From: Tabrizicola sp.
Lineage (GTDB): Bacteria > Pseudomonadota > Alphaproteobacteria > Rhodobacterales > Rhodobacteraceae
Direction: 5' to 3'
Assembly: GCF_016793705.1 (NCBI RefSeq)
Contig: NZ_JAEULO010000049.1
Location: 42,686-106,685 of the forward strand
DNA: 64,000 nucleotides
Below, in pieces: positions 1 to 10,084 of this stretch. A program made the position numbers and the translations under genes. The first letter of the stretch is position 1. Each line of letters opens with the position of its first letter. A model generated the notes under the pieces. That model saw nothing but the letters and a program-made list of their open reading frames with translations, made no database searches and was not told where the DNA came from.

Positions 1-131
1 CCGTTCTTCGCGATGCCCTTCATGCTCTGGGCCGAGACCATCTGCCCGCGCAGGAGGCCGTTGGTATCGGCCATCGCCACCGTCGCGAAGCGGCTGGCAG
101 GATCGGCGAGGAAGTCGTCAAGCATCGTCAT
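1..131 (-). CDS. glutamine synthetase-like ligase, N-terminal fragment
   Basis: The first 43 codons of a gene that runs off the left edge. The peptide contains TVAMADTNGLLRGQMV, the pattern seen at the N-terminus of the gamma-glutamyl-ligase branch of the glutamine synthetase superfamily (gamma-glutamylpolyamine, -anilide or -isopropylamide synthetases). These enzymes couple glutamate to an amine using ATP. The ATG overlaps the stop of the tetR gene in an ATGA, so the two are translationally coupled in the operon that starts near 4471. The substrate cannot be told from the fragment; a true GlnA is unlikely in this catabolic context. Confidence 0.7.
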   Translation of the reverse strand, partial: MTMLDDFLADPASRFATVAMADTNGLLRGQMVSAQSMKGIAKN

Positions 132-799
132 CTGTCACCTGTCGGGCTGGTAAGCGCGGCCAGTGTCTCCTGGTCCTGCGCGGGGGTGGTGGAATAGGCC
201 TTGAGGAAGACGCGAAGGCCGTTGGTGATGTAGCGGTCGAGCGTCGCCCGGTCCGGCACCGCGTCAGGCATGTAGAGCGCCTGGGTCCGGGGGGCCGACA
301 GGATCAGGCCCCAGAGGTCCTGCGCCGCAAGTTCGGCGTCGTCGAACACCAGCCGCCCTGCCTCGCGCTGGTTCTCGAGATAGCGCATGATCCCGCGCAG
401 AAGGTGGTCCGGACCAGAGGCCTGGTAGGCGCGACCGATCTCGGGGAAACGGCTGACCTCGCCGATGATCAGGCGCGCCAGCGACAACAGGTCGGGCCGC
501 ATCACGGTGTCGGCATAGGCCCAGGCGAAGGTGATGAGGTCCGCGACCATGCCGTTGTGCGAGGGGTGGTCGAAGACATCCAGCATCAGGTCGCGCTTGC
601 CCAGCATCATCGCCTGGAAGAGCGATTCCTTCGACGGGAAGTAGGAATAGAGCGTTGGTTTCGTCACCCCGGCCTCGGCCGCCACCGCATCCATCGTGGT
701 GCCGGAATAGCCGCTGGCCGCAAAGACGGTCAGCGCGGCGTCGAGAATCTGGCGCTCGCGGGTCAGGCGGTTCTGCTGGCGGCGCGGGAGAGCGGTCAT
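128..799 (-). CDS. TetR/AcrR family transcriptional regulator
   Basis: A 223-residue protein with an N-terminal TetR helix-turn-helix at about residues 15-65 (RERQILDAALTVFAASGYSG, then TTMDAVAAEAGVTKPTLYSY, FPSKESLF). The C-terminal ligand-binding domain resembles the TetR_C regions of AcrR-type repressors. It lies inside a five-gene operon and overlaps the upstream hydrolase and downstream ligase genes by 4 nt each (ATGA), so it probably autoregulates this operon. A dyad of the TACTG-N2-CAGTA type lies upstream of the first gene and is a candidate operator. The ligand is unknown. Confidence 0.88.
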   Translation of the reverse strand: MTALPRRQQNRLTRERQILDAALTVFAASGYSGTTMDAVAAEAGVTKPTLYSYFPSKESLFQAMMLGKRDLMLDVFDHPSHNGMVADLITFAWAYADTVMRPDLLSLARLIIGEVSRFPEIGRAYQASGPDHLLRGIMRYLENQREAGRLVFDDAELAAQDLWGLILSAPRTQALYMPDAVPDRATLDRYITNGLRVFLKAYSTTPAQDQETLAALTSPTGDR

Positions 800-2079
800 G
801 TCAGCCGGTTCAGGAAGGTCGAAAGATGGCGGTTGTAGAGATCGGGCTGTTCCACGTTGCAGACATGGCCCGCACCGGCGATCACCTCGAAGCGCACGTC
901 GGGGCGGGGGGCGGCGTCCCAGATGCGGCCCGCGATGCCGCGGATTTCGGCGGGCGGGGCCAGGCGGTCATGTTCGCCGGTCATCAGCAGGACGGGCATG
1001 GTGAGCTTGGCGAAGTCGAAGCGCTCCAGGGGGTTGGTGAAGCAGTTCAGCGCATCGCGGTAGGTCGCTGCCGGGATCGCGGCCATGCTGTCGAAGAGGC
1101 GCTGCCGGGTGTCCTCGCTGGCGTCGGGCCCGGCCAGCACCTTCACCACCGCGGGGGCGAAGTCGGCTGGCACCTGGCCCGCATCCATCGGCACCTCGCG
1201 GGAGACGCGGAAGGCCTCGCGCTCATCCGGGCCGGCCTCGGACATGCCGGTGCAGCCGCCGGAGAGGACGAGACCATCCAGCATCTCCGGATGGCGCATG
1301 GCGAAGGAGGTGGCGATCCAGGAGCCGTAGGAGAGGCCGACCAGCACCAGCCGCCTTGCACCAAGCTTCTCCGCGACCCGCAGGATGTCGGCGCAGTAAT
1401 CGTCCACGGTGGACTGGCGCGGCCCGAGCGTGCTGTCGCCATAGCCGCGCAGGTCCAGCGCAGCCGCGCGCATGGTGGCGCCAACCGCTTGCACCTGAGG
1501 CGTCCAGTTCGTGCGTCCCCCGCCGATCCCATGCAGGAAGAGGCAGAGCCGGTCATCGCCGATCCCGGGTGTCACCGAAAGTGCCAGGCGCGGCAGGTCG
1601 TCGAAGATCAGGGTCTCGAAAGAGACAGGAGGGGACGGCCGCGGTGTCGCCGAGGCCTGCTCGGTGGCCGCCGCCAGCGCCGCGATCCCCGCCTCGAACA
1701 CGGCCTTCGTGCCTTCGCAGATCGCCGTCAGCCGCGAGGCCGGGGCCCGGACGGTGGCGGTCCAGCCGACCACCGACCCGCCCGCCTCGGCTGGGGTCAC
1801 GGTGATCCGGGCGTCATAGGCCTCGCAGTCCTTGATCCCCTCCAGATGGGTGTAGCCCAGCACCCGGTCGCTGTCGGAGAGGTAGGTCAGCTGCTCGCGG
1901 TAACGCGTATCCTCGCCCTGCACCGTGAAGGCCCGGACCAAGGCCCCCTGCTCTCCCTGCTCCTCCCGGATCGTCTCGACCCACGGATGCCACGCCCCGC
2001 AGAAATCGCGGACGACCGACCAGACCGCCTCTGGTGCAAGCGGCACGAGGCCCCTGACCTGCACCACCTCGCGCCCCAT
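796..2079 (-). CDS. SRPBCC-domain / alpha/beta-hydrolase fusion protein
   Basis: A 427-residue protein with two parts. Residues 1 to about 140 look like an SRPBCC/polyketide-cyclase lipid- or ligand-binding domain (PLAPEAVWSVVRDFCGAWHP). Residues about 155-427 are an alpha/beta-hydrolase with the HGIGGGRTNW oxyanion region, the nucleophile elbow GLSYGS and a C-terminal GAGHVCNVEQP histidine. The catalytic Ser and His are visible, and the acid is probably the Asp in TGEHDRL. It overlaps the dehydrogenase-like gene by 1 nt (TGATG) and the tetR gene by 4 nt. Beside a NicX-like dioxygenase, the hydrolase half could act like the N-formylmaleamate deformylase NicD, but this is inference. The fusion itself is uncommon. 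Confidence 0.82.
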   Translation of the reverse strand: MGREVVQVRGLVPLAPEAVWSVVRDFCGAWHPWVETIREEQGEQGALVRAFTVQGEDTRYREQLTYLSDSDRVLGYTHLEGIKDCEAYDARITVTPAEAGGSVVGWTATVRAPASRLTAICEGTKAVFEAGIAALAAATEQASATPRPSPPVSFETLIFDDLPRLALSVTPGIGDDRLCLFLHGIGGGRTNWTPQVQAVGATMRAAALDLRGYGDSTLGPRQSTVDDYCADILRVAEKLGARRLVLVGLSYGSWIATSFAMRHPEMLDGLVLSGGCTGMSEAGPDEREAFRVSREVPMDAGQVPADFAPAVVKVLAGPDASEDTRQRLFDSMAAIPAATYRDALNCFTNPLERFDFAKLTMPVLLMTGEHDRLAPPAEIRGIAGRIWDAAPRPDVRFEVIAGAGHVCNVEQPDLYNRHLSTFLNRLT

Positions 2080-3422
2080 CAGCGCAGCATCCGCAAGGCG
2101 CCCGAATCCCCACGCCAGAGCGAGTTCCGCGCGCCGCCCTCGTCACCTGGCGCCTTATCCAGCTCGTCCATCTCGTAAAGCGCAAGGACCCCGATGTAGT
2201 CCTCCATGATCTCGCTGGTATAGGGGAGCATCAGCGCCCCGCAGCGGCTGTCGCGGTACATGCGCTCCAGCGGCAGCGACTTCAGCATCGACTGCCCACC
2301 ACAGGTGCGGATCGCCAGCGCCGTGATCTCCTGCACGCCTTCCATCACGTTGTACTGCGCGGCATACATCCGCAGCACTTCGGCTTTCGACGGCATCCCC
2401 TTGGCTTCCGAAAAGGCCTGCCACCAGAGCGCCCGCATGTTCGCGAGGCGGGCATACATCTTCGATACCGCCACCCGCTTGGTCGCATACATCCGCCGGT
2501 CGATCGGCGGCTGGCCGGGGACGCGGCCTTGCAGATAGGCAAGCGTGAAGTCAAAGGCCCCCTGCGCCACCCCCATGTAGGTGGGGCTGAGGGTGGCCAT
2601 CATGTGCGGCCAGTTCGGCAGCGTCTTGCCGAAGATGCCCTTCGGCATGAGGAGGTCGTCTTCCGTGACGAAAACGTCTTTCAGGATCAGGTCGCGGCTG
2701 TTCGTCCCCCGCATCCCCAGCGGGTCCCAGTCGCCCTTGACGGTCAGGCCCGGCGCGTCCTTGTGGACGACGAACAGCATCGTGTCCTCATGCCGCGGCT
2801 CCTGACCCTCGAACACTTCCGTGCAGACGATGGTGTAGTAGTCGCAATAGCCGGCCAGCGAGGCGAATTTCTTGAACCCGCTGATCTTCCAGCCGCCCTC
2901 CACAGGCCGCGCCTGGGTCTGGTTCGGCTTCGAGGTCCAGTTCTGCCCGCCTTCCGAAATCGGCTGCGAGAAGATCGCGCGTTCCTTCATCGCCCGGGTG
3001 AACTGCTTCGCCCGCAACGGCGCAAAGGCCGCCTTTTCGGCCTCGGACAGGTTCGGCATGTCATACATGAACCGCGACCAGGCCATCGAGGAGTTGTGCA
3101 TGTTGAAGGTCAGCGCCGTCGCGCCGCAGTACTTGGCGATCTCGGCCCCGACCATGGCATATTCGCCCATCGAGAAGCCCCAGCCGCCGAATTCCTGCGG
3201 GATCGAAAGACCCAGGAAGCCCGCGTCAGCGAGGTCCTTGTAGTTTTCGGTCGGAAACGAGGCATCGTCGTCCACAGCCTTGGCGCGCGCGGCAAAGACC
3301 GGGCCCAGCTCGTTGATCTTGCGCATCGCCTCGGCCACCTCGGGGCGGACGCGAGTCATGTCGTAATAGTCCGCAGGGGCGCTCATCGGCATCACGGCGG
3401 GGATCGGGGACTGGTCGGTCAT
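2079..3422 (-). CDS. acyl-CoA dehydrogenase-fold flavoprotein
   Basis: A 447-residue protein with the order N-terminal helical domain, central beta domain (AIFSQPISEGGQNW, then WKISGFKKFAS) and C-terminal helical domain of the acyl-CoA dehydrogenase superfamily, using FAD. The ATG at 3422 is chosen because it has AAGGAGAG upstream and a 1-nt overlap (TGATG) with the preceding stop; an open frame further upstream is ignored. Near the C-terminus, where many family members have the catalytic Glu in YEGT, this protein reads RDSRCGALMLPYTSEI. It may therefore use a Glu from another helix or be a flavin monooxygenase of the same fold. The substrate is unknown; neighbours suggest a nitrogenous aromatic or its ring-opened product. 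Confidence 0.8.
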   Translation of the reverse strand: MTDQSPIPAVMPMSAPADYYDMTRVRPEVAEAMRKINELGPVFAARAKAVDDDASFPTENYKDLADAGFLGLSIPQEFGGWGFSMGEYAMVGAEIAKYCGATALTFNMHNSSMAWSRFMYDMPNLSEAEKAAFAPLRAKQFTRAMKERAIFSQPISEGGQNWTSKPNQTQARPVEGGWKISGFKKFASLAGYCDYYTIVCTEVFEGQEPRHEDTMLFVVHKDAPGLTVKGDWDPLGMRGTNSRDLILKDVFVTEDDLLMPKGIFGKTLPNWPHMMATLSPTYMGVAQGAFDFTLAYLQGRVPGQPPIDRRMYATKRVAVSKMYARLANMRALWWQAFSEAKGMPSKAEVLRMYAAQYNVMEGVQEITALAIRTCGGQSMLKSLPLERMYRDSRCGALMLPYTSEIMEDYIGVLALYEMDELDKAPGDEGGARNSLWRGDSGALRMLR

Positions 3423-4471
3423 CAGGCAAGCTCTCCTTGCAGAACGCCGTCCTTGACGACGACGCGCCCGTCGAGGGCGATGGTGCAGTTGCGCATCGGA
3501 AGGTCGAAATGGCCAAGCGTGTAGCGCCCGGCATACTGGTTGGCCCCGGTGGACCAGAGGAAGCTCCCGGCAATCGCCCGGAACTCCACCGCCTGCATGT
3601 CGCGCTTGTCGTACATGGCGGCACTGACCCATTTCGCGCCGTGGTTCATGCCCCAGCCGACATGGCTGAGGCCGAAGGCGTTGCGGTCGCCCCACGCCGC
3701 CATGTATTCGCGCAGGTGCAGCGCGTCGATGCCGTCGCCCTTGATGGCGGTGACGAAGTCGTTCTCGATGGTAAAGTCGATGCGGCTGGTCAGGAAGGTC
3801 TTGAACGTCAGGTTCATGTCACCCACGTCCATCACCACGCGGCCGTTCACCGCATCCTTGCCGGGGAAGGCCAGGCACAGCCCGGCGGGCCAATGCGCCA
3901 CCGCGCCCGGTTTCGTCCCGAACCCCGCCGTGCCGCCACAGGGCGCGCCGCGCAGGTCGACCGTGAGGTCGGTGCCGATGGCCGAGGTGACCCGCATCTC
4001 CGACGCCTCGCGCAGCATCTGGATGCCGATCTGGAGCTTGATGTCGTCTTCAGCCTTCGGCTCGGTCCGCTCCAGGATTTCCGGGTGCTCGTTGGTAATG
4101 ACCAGAAGCCGGGTACGCCCGGCGTCCTCGATCTCCGGCCATTCCGGCGCGTGGATCAGCCCCTCGACCGTGCAGTCCACGATCACCTCGACCAGCTTCA
4201 GCGCCTCGACCACCGCGCGGTTGCCCGCAATCGCCCAACTCGTCCCGGTGGACTTGACCGGAACCGGGGCCGTCTGCGCGGGCGTCGGCATCTGGATGTG
4301 GAAACTCTCTGCGCCGAGGTCATAGGCCGCAAGCTCGCACAGATGCACCAGAACCGGCCGCGACTGGGTTTCGCTGATGATCGCGATCTTCGTACCCTTG
4401 CCGATCCCGTTCAGCGCAAAGACGCGGCGGAAGGCGGCAAGCCACTTCCCCTCGACCCGTTCCTGCAGCAT
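3422..4471 (-). CDS. NicX-like 2,5-dihydroxypyridine 5,6-dioxygenase family protein
   Basis: A 349-residue protein that matches, from memory, the pattern of NicX, the iron(II) extradiol-type dioxygenase opening 2,5-dihydroxypyridine (about 350 residues). Shared stretches include HWPAGLCLAFP, VMDVGDMNLTFK, GLSHVGWGMN, FLWSTGANQYAG and HFDLPMRNC. His270, His321 and Asp323 line up with the iron-binding His/His/Asp of NicX. The ATG at 4471 is preferred over upstream TTG/GTG codons because GGGGAGGA lies 6-7 nt upstream and the length then equals NicX. Such proteins are often annotated as aminopeptidase T-like. It is the first gene of the operon. The exact substrate is not proven. Confidence 0.78.
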   Translation of the reverse strand: MLQERVEGKWLAAFRRVFALNGIGKGTKIAIISETQSRPVLVHLCELAAYDLGAESFHIQMPTPAQTAPVPVKSTGTSWAIAGNRAVVEALKLVEVIVDCTVEGLIHAPEWPEIEDAGRTRLLVITNEHPEILERTEPKAEDDIKLQIGIQMLREASEMRVTSAIGTDLTVDLRGAPCGGTAGFGTKPGAVAHWPAGLCLAFPGKDAVNGRVVMDVGDMNLTFKTFLTSRIDFTIENDFVTAIKGDGIDALHLREYMAAWGDRNAFGLSHVGWGMNHGAKWVSAAMYDKRDMQAVEFRAIAGSFLWSTGANQYAGRYTLGHFDLPMRNCTIALDGRVVVKDGVLQGELA

Positions 4472-4523
4472 CCGCGTCCTCCCCGACCCCAGGTGCGACG
4501 ATTCGTCCACCTGCAAAATGCTT

Positions 4524-4535
4524 TACTGGTCAGTA
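4524..4535. promoter_or_regulatory. candidate TetR operator upstream of the nicX-like operon
   Basis: The 12-mer TACTGGTCAGTA is an inverted repeat with 5-bp arms (TACTG/CAGTA) and a 2-bp centre. It lies about 50 bp upstream of the nicX-like ATG. Its form resembles operators of several AcrR/TetR regulators, and a tetR gene lies within the same operon. Binding is inferred. Confidence 0.5.
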
Positions 4536-4560
4536 TAGTTTTCTGCGGATGTGTGATCTG

Positions 4561-5003
4561 TCAACGATTTTCGTTGGCAGGTTCGTTTGTCTTTGTGGCA
4601 CAATGGGTTGCCGAACGCTGTCCCCCCAGATCATCCAGAATCGGGCAGTCCGGCCGGTCGTCACCGGCGCAGGCGTGGACCAAATTCTCCAGCGTCGCCT
4701 TCATTTCCCGCATCTCGCGGATGCGCGATTCGAGCGCCTCGACCTGGGCCTCGGCCAGTTGCCGGACGTCCGCGCTTGCCCGGCTGCGATCCCGCCAGAG
4801 CGCCAGAAGATCGGCGACCTTTTCCATCGGAAAGCCCAGGTCGCGCGCCCGGCGGACGAAGCGCAGGACCTGCACCTCCTTCGGTCCATAGGTGCGATAG
4901 CCCGACCCGGTGCGCCCGGCGGGCGGGATCAGCCCCGTCTCCTCGTAATAGCGGATCATCTTCGCCGACACGCCGCTTTCGCGGGCGGCTTCCCCGATGT
5001 TCA

Positions 5004-5007
<4 letters not shown>
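4561..5007 (-). CDS. cueR: CueR-type copper-responsive MerR regulator
   Basis: A 148-residue protein with an N-terminal MerR helix-turn-helix ([20 protein letters not shown]), a long dimerisation helix at about 80-110, and a metal-binding loop with Cys113 and Cys121 separated by seven residues ([13 protein letters not shown]). This matches the Cu(I)/Ag(I)-binding loop of CueR. The tail is slightly longer than usual. The start overlaps the copA stop (ATGATGA), with GGAG upstream, so the two are co-transcribed and coupled. It should activate the copA promoter at 7470-7500, which has the stretched spacer typical of MerR-controlled promoters. Confidence 0.92.
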
Positions 5008-7439
<2,432 letters not shown>

Positions 7440-7469
7440 GGTTGATCCTTCCTTTGCGGGGACCACCCC

Positions 7470-7500
7470 CATATGAGGCTTCCCATGATGGGAAGGTCAA
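7470..7500 (-). promoter_or_regulatory. CueR-type promoter of copA
   Basis: On the minus strand a TTGACC -35 (7500-7495) and a CATATG-like -10 (7475-7470) are separated by 19 bp. The spacer holds the dyad CTTCCCATGATGGGAAG (7479-7495, as read on the plus strand). The long spacer and the CTTCC/GGAAG arms are hallmarks of MerR/CueR-activated promoters. Confidence 0.8.
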
Positions 7501-7548
7501 GGCCCCCGCAATCACTTTTCCGGCCTCCCGGTCTTTGATCTTGCTTTC

Positions 7549-7564
7549 AATCAAACGTTTGATT
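7549..7564. promoter_or_regulatory. perfect 16-bp palindrome, probable TetR operator
   Basis: AATCAAACGTTTGATT is perfectly self-complementary and ends 11 bp before the ATG of the CecR-like regulator. Its place suggests an autoregulatory operator controlling the downstream exporter operon. It sits in the divergent copA/tetR intergenic space. Confidence 0.65.
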
Positions 7565-7575
7565 ACGGTGCTCGC

Positions 7576-8223
7576 ATGAATGACATCCCTCCCCCCGAAG
7601 GCACCCGGCGCGCGCTGATCGAGGCAGGGCTGCGGCTTTTCGGCCAGCAGGGCTTCGCCGCCACCTCGGTCCGCCAGCTCGCAACCGAAGCCGGGGCGAA
7701 CATCGCTGCCATCGCCTATCACTTCGGCAGCAAGGACGGGTTGCGTCTGGCATGCGCCGGGGAATTCGGGCGGCGTCTGGGCGCGGCGATGACCGCAGCC
7801 TCGGGCACCACCACCGCCACGGCAGCGGAGGCGCGGGCGGAACTGCACCGGCTGGTCCGCGGCATGGCGGGCTTCCTGCTCGGCGACGGGGGCGCCAGCG
7901 AAGTCGTCCCCTTCATGCTGCGCGAACTGGCCGACAGCGGGCCGGGGATCGAGGCGGTCTACACCGGCTTCGCCGAGCCGACCCACCGCAGACTCTGCGC
8001 GCTCTGGGGCCTTGCCGCCGGCACCGATCCGGAAGACGAAGCCACCCGCCTGGCCGTCTTCACACTGGTCGGGCAGCTCATGTATTTCCGCATCGGCCAG
8101 CCCGTCGTCGCCCGGCGCATGGGCTGGGCCAGCATCGGCGCCGCCGAGACCGGGCAGATCGCCGACCGCATCATCCGCAACCTCGACGCCATGCTCGACG
8201 CCGACAGGGGGACCGTGCCGTGA
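7576..8223 (+). CDS. CecR-like TetR family regulator
   Basis: A 215-residue TetR repressor: helix-turn-helix at residues about 10-55 (ALIEAGLRLFGQQGFAATSV, then NIAAIAYHFGSKDGL), followed by a C-terminal domain that looks like the DUF1956 type of E. coli CecR (YbiH). The next three genes correspond to the YbhG, YbhF and YbhS/R functions, the same arrangement as the E. coli cecR-ybhGFSR operon. It overlaps the adaptor gene (GTGA) and has a perfect palindrome just upstream, so autoregulation is likely. The inducer is unknown; CecR in E. coli affects sensitivity to cefoperazone and chloramphenicol. Confidence 0.85.
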   Translation: MNDIPPPEGTRRALIEAGLRLFGQQGFAATSVRQLATEAGANIAAIAYHFGSKDGLRLACAGEFGRRLGAAMTAASGTTTATAAEARAELHRLVRGMAGFLLGDGGASEVVPFMLRELADSGPGIEAVYTGFAEPTHRRLCALWGLAAGTDPEDEATRLAVFTLVGQLMYFRIGQPVVARRMGWASIGAAETGQIADRIIRNLDAMLDADRGTVP

Positions 8224-9167
8224 TTCAATGCGCCATTCCGCTCGTGTCGTGGCTGTTCGCCGCCTGCGAGCCGCCGATGCCCTTCGCGACGGGCTATGTC
8301 GAAGGCAATTATGTCGAGATCGCCCCGGTGGCGACCGCGCAGATCCTTGCGCTGCCGGTGGCCTCCGGCGACCGGGTGGCCAGCGGGCAGACGCTTGTCG
8401 AGTTGGAAAGGCGCGATGCGGAAATCGCGCTGGCGCAGGCCGAGGCTGCGCTGTCGCGGGCGGAAAGCCAGCTCGCCGACCTGCGCCAGGGCAAGCGGCC
8501 CGAGGAAATCCGGGTGATCGAGGCCTCGCTCGCCTCGGCCCGTGCCCAGGCCGAAGAGGCGCGCCGCACCGCCGACAGGCTGCTCGGTCTCGCCGGGCGC
8601 GGGGTCGCGACCGAAACCCAGCGCGACGATGCCGCGACCGCCGCCGCCGTGGCCGAAGCCCGCGTGACCGAGATCGAGGCCAATCTCGCCGTGGCCCGCC
8701 TGCCCGCGCGACCGGACGAGATCGCCGCCTCGGAGGCCGCGCTGCGCGAGGCCACCGCCGCCCGCGACCATGCGCGCTGGCAACTGGACAAGCGCGCCCT
8801 GACCGCCCCCTCTGATGGCATGGTGACCGACATCATCCGCCGCCCCGGCGAGATCGCGGTGGCGGGCCAGCCCGTGCTGGCGCTGCTACCCGACGGCGCC
8901 ATCCGCCTGCGGCTCTATGTCCCCGAAGCCGACATCGCCCGCATCGCGCCCGGCGACCGGCTTGCCTTGAGCTGTGACAGCTGCCCGCCTAATCTGTCCG
9001 CAACGATCAGCTACATCGCCGACGGCCCCGAATTCACCCCGCCGGTGATCTACTCGGTCGACAGCCGCCAGAAGCTCGTCTACCTCGTCGAGGCGACCCC
9101 CGCCGACGGCTCCAGCCTCAAGCCCGGCCAGATCGTCGACGTCGACCTGCCGGAGGGCGCGCCATGA
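8220..9167 (+). CDS. HlyD/YbhG-like periplasmic adaptor, probable lipoprotein
   Basis: A 315-residue membrane-fusion protein starting at a GTG that overlaps the tetR stop. The N-terminus VSWLFAACEPP looks like a lipobox with Cys16, though Phe at -3 is not ideal. A first biotinyl-lipoyl-like half (GYVEGNYVEIAPVATAQILA) is followed by a long alpha-helical hairpin rich in Ala/Glu/Arg (about 60-175). The second lipoyl half (ALTAPSDGMVTDIIRRPGEI) and a beta-barrel region come next. It would link the ABC permease to an outer-membrane channel, none of which is encoded nearby. It overlaps the ATPase gene by 4 nt. Confidence 0.88.
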   Translation: MIQCAIPLVSWLFAACEPPMPFATGYVEGNYVEIAPVATAQILALPVASGDRVASGQTLVELERRDAEIALAQAEAALSRAESQLADLRQGKRPEEIRVIEASLASARAQAEEARRTADRLLGLAGRGVATETQRDDAATAAAVAEARVTEIEANLAVARLPARPDEIAASEAALREATAARDHARWQLDKRALTAPSDGMVTDIIRRPGEIAVAGQPVLALLPDGAIRLRLYVPEADIARIAPGDRLALSCDSCPPNLSATISYIADGPEFTPPVIYSVDSRQKLVYLVEATPADGSSLKPGQIVDVDLPEGAP

Positions 9168-10084
9168 CCCCGGCCATCGAGGTCCGCGGGCTGGTCAAGC
9201 GCTTCGGCGGCCGGACGGTGGTCGACAATGTCTCGATGACGGTCCAGACCGGCGAGATCGCGGGCTTCCTTGGCCCGAACGGCTCGGGCAAGACCACGAC
9301 GATCCGGATGATGTGCGGCCTTCTTACCCCCGATGCGGGCGAGGGGCAGGTGCTGGGCCATGACATCCGCCGCGACGGGGCCGCGATCAAGCGCGAGGTC
9401 GGCTACATGACCCAGCGCTTCTCGTTCTACGAGGACCTCACGATCGAGGAGAACCTGAACTTCGTCGCCGGGCTTTACGCGCTTGACCCTGCGCGGAAGG
9501 TGGTGGCCGACACACTGGCCGACCTTGGCCTCACGTCGCGCAAACGACAGCTGGCCGGCTCGCTCTCGGGCGGCTGGAAGCAGCGGCTGGCGCTGGCCGC
9601 CTGCATCATGCACCGTCCGCGCCTGCTGATGCTGGACGAGCCGACCGCCGGGGTCGACCCCAAGGCCCGGCGCGAGTTCTGGGACGAAATCCACCAGCTT
9701 GCCGCCGGGGGGCTGACCGTCCTCGTCTCGACGCATTACATGGACGAGGCAGAGCGCTGCCACCGGATCAACTACATCGCCTATGGCAGGCTTGTCGCGC
9801 AGGGCACGGTGGCCGAGATGGTGCGGAATGCGGGTCTCACCACGGTTGTTCTGGAAGGCACCGATGTGGCCGAGGCCGCGCGGCTTCTGCGCGGGATGCC
9901 GGGGGTCGACCAGGTCGCGGCCTATGGCACTTCGCTGCACGTCATCGGTCGCGACGGCGCGGCGCTGCGCCGTTCGGCAGGTGCTGTCGCCCGCCAGACC
10001 GCCACCGCGCTGACCGAAGCGGCACCCAGCCTGGAAGATGTGTTCATACAACTGATGGGCGCGGCACAGGACAACGCGGCATGA
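9164..10084 (+). CDS. ABC-2 exporter ATP-binding protein (YbhF-like)
   Basis: A 306-residue single-domain ATPase: Walker A GPNGSGKTT, signature LSGGWKQRL, Walker B LLMLDEPTAGVD, and the H-loop STHYMDEAERC. The C-terminal extension resembles the DrrA/YbhF type of exporter ATPase. E. coli YbhF has two such domains in one chain; here only one is encoded, so it presumably works as a homodimer. It overlaps both the adaptor and permease genes by 4 nt. Confidence 0.92.
   Translation: MTPAIEVRGLVKRFGGRTVVDNVSMTVQTGEIAGFLGPNGSGKTTTIRMMCGLLTPDAGEGQVLGHDIRRDGAAIKREVGYMTQRFSFYEDLTIEENLNFVAGLYALDPARKVVADTLADLGLTSRKRQLAGSLSGGWKQRLALAACIMHRPRLLMLDEPTAGVDPKARREFWDEIHQLAAGGLTVLVSTHYMDEAERCHRINYIAYGRLVAQGTVAEMVRNAGLTTVVLEGTDVAEAARLLRGMPGVDQVAAYGTSLHVIGRDGAALRRSAGAVARQTATALTEAAPSLEDVFIQLMGAAQDNAA

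Noticed and set aside
3422-4516. Longer start (TTG at 4516) of the nicX-like gene
   Set aside because: The ATG at 4471 has a strong GGGGAGGA and gives a protein of NicX length.
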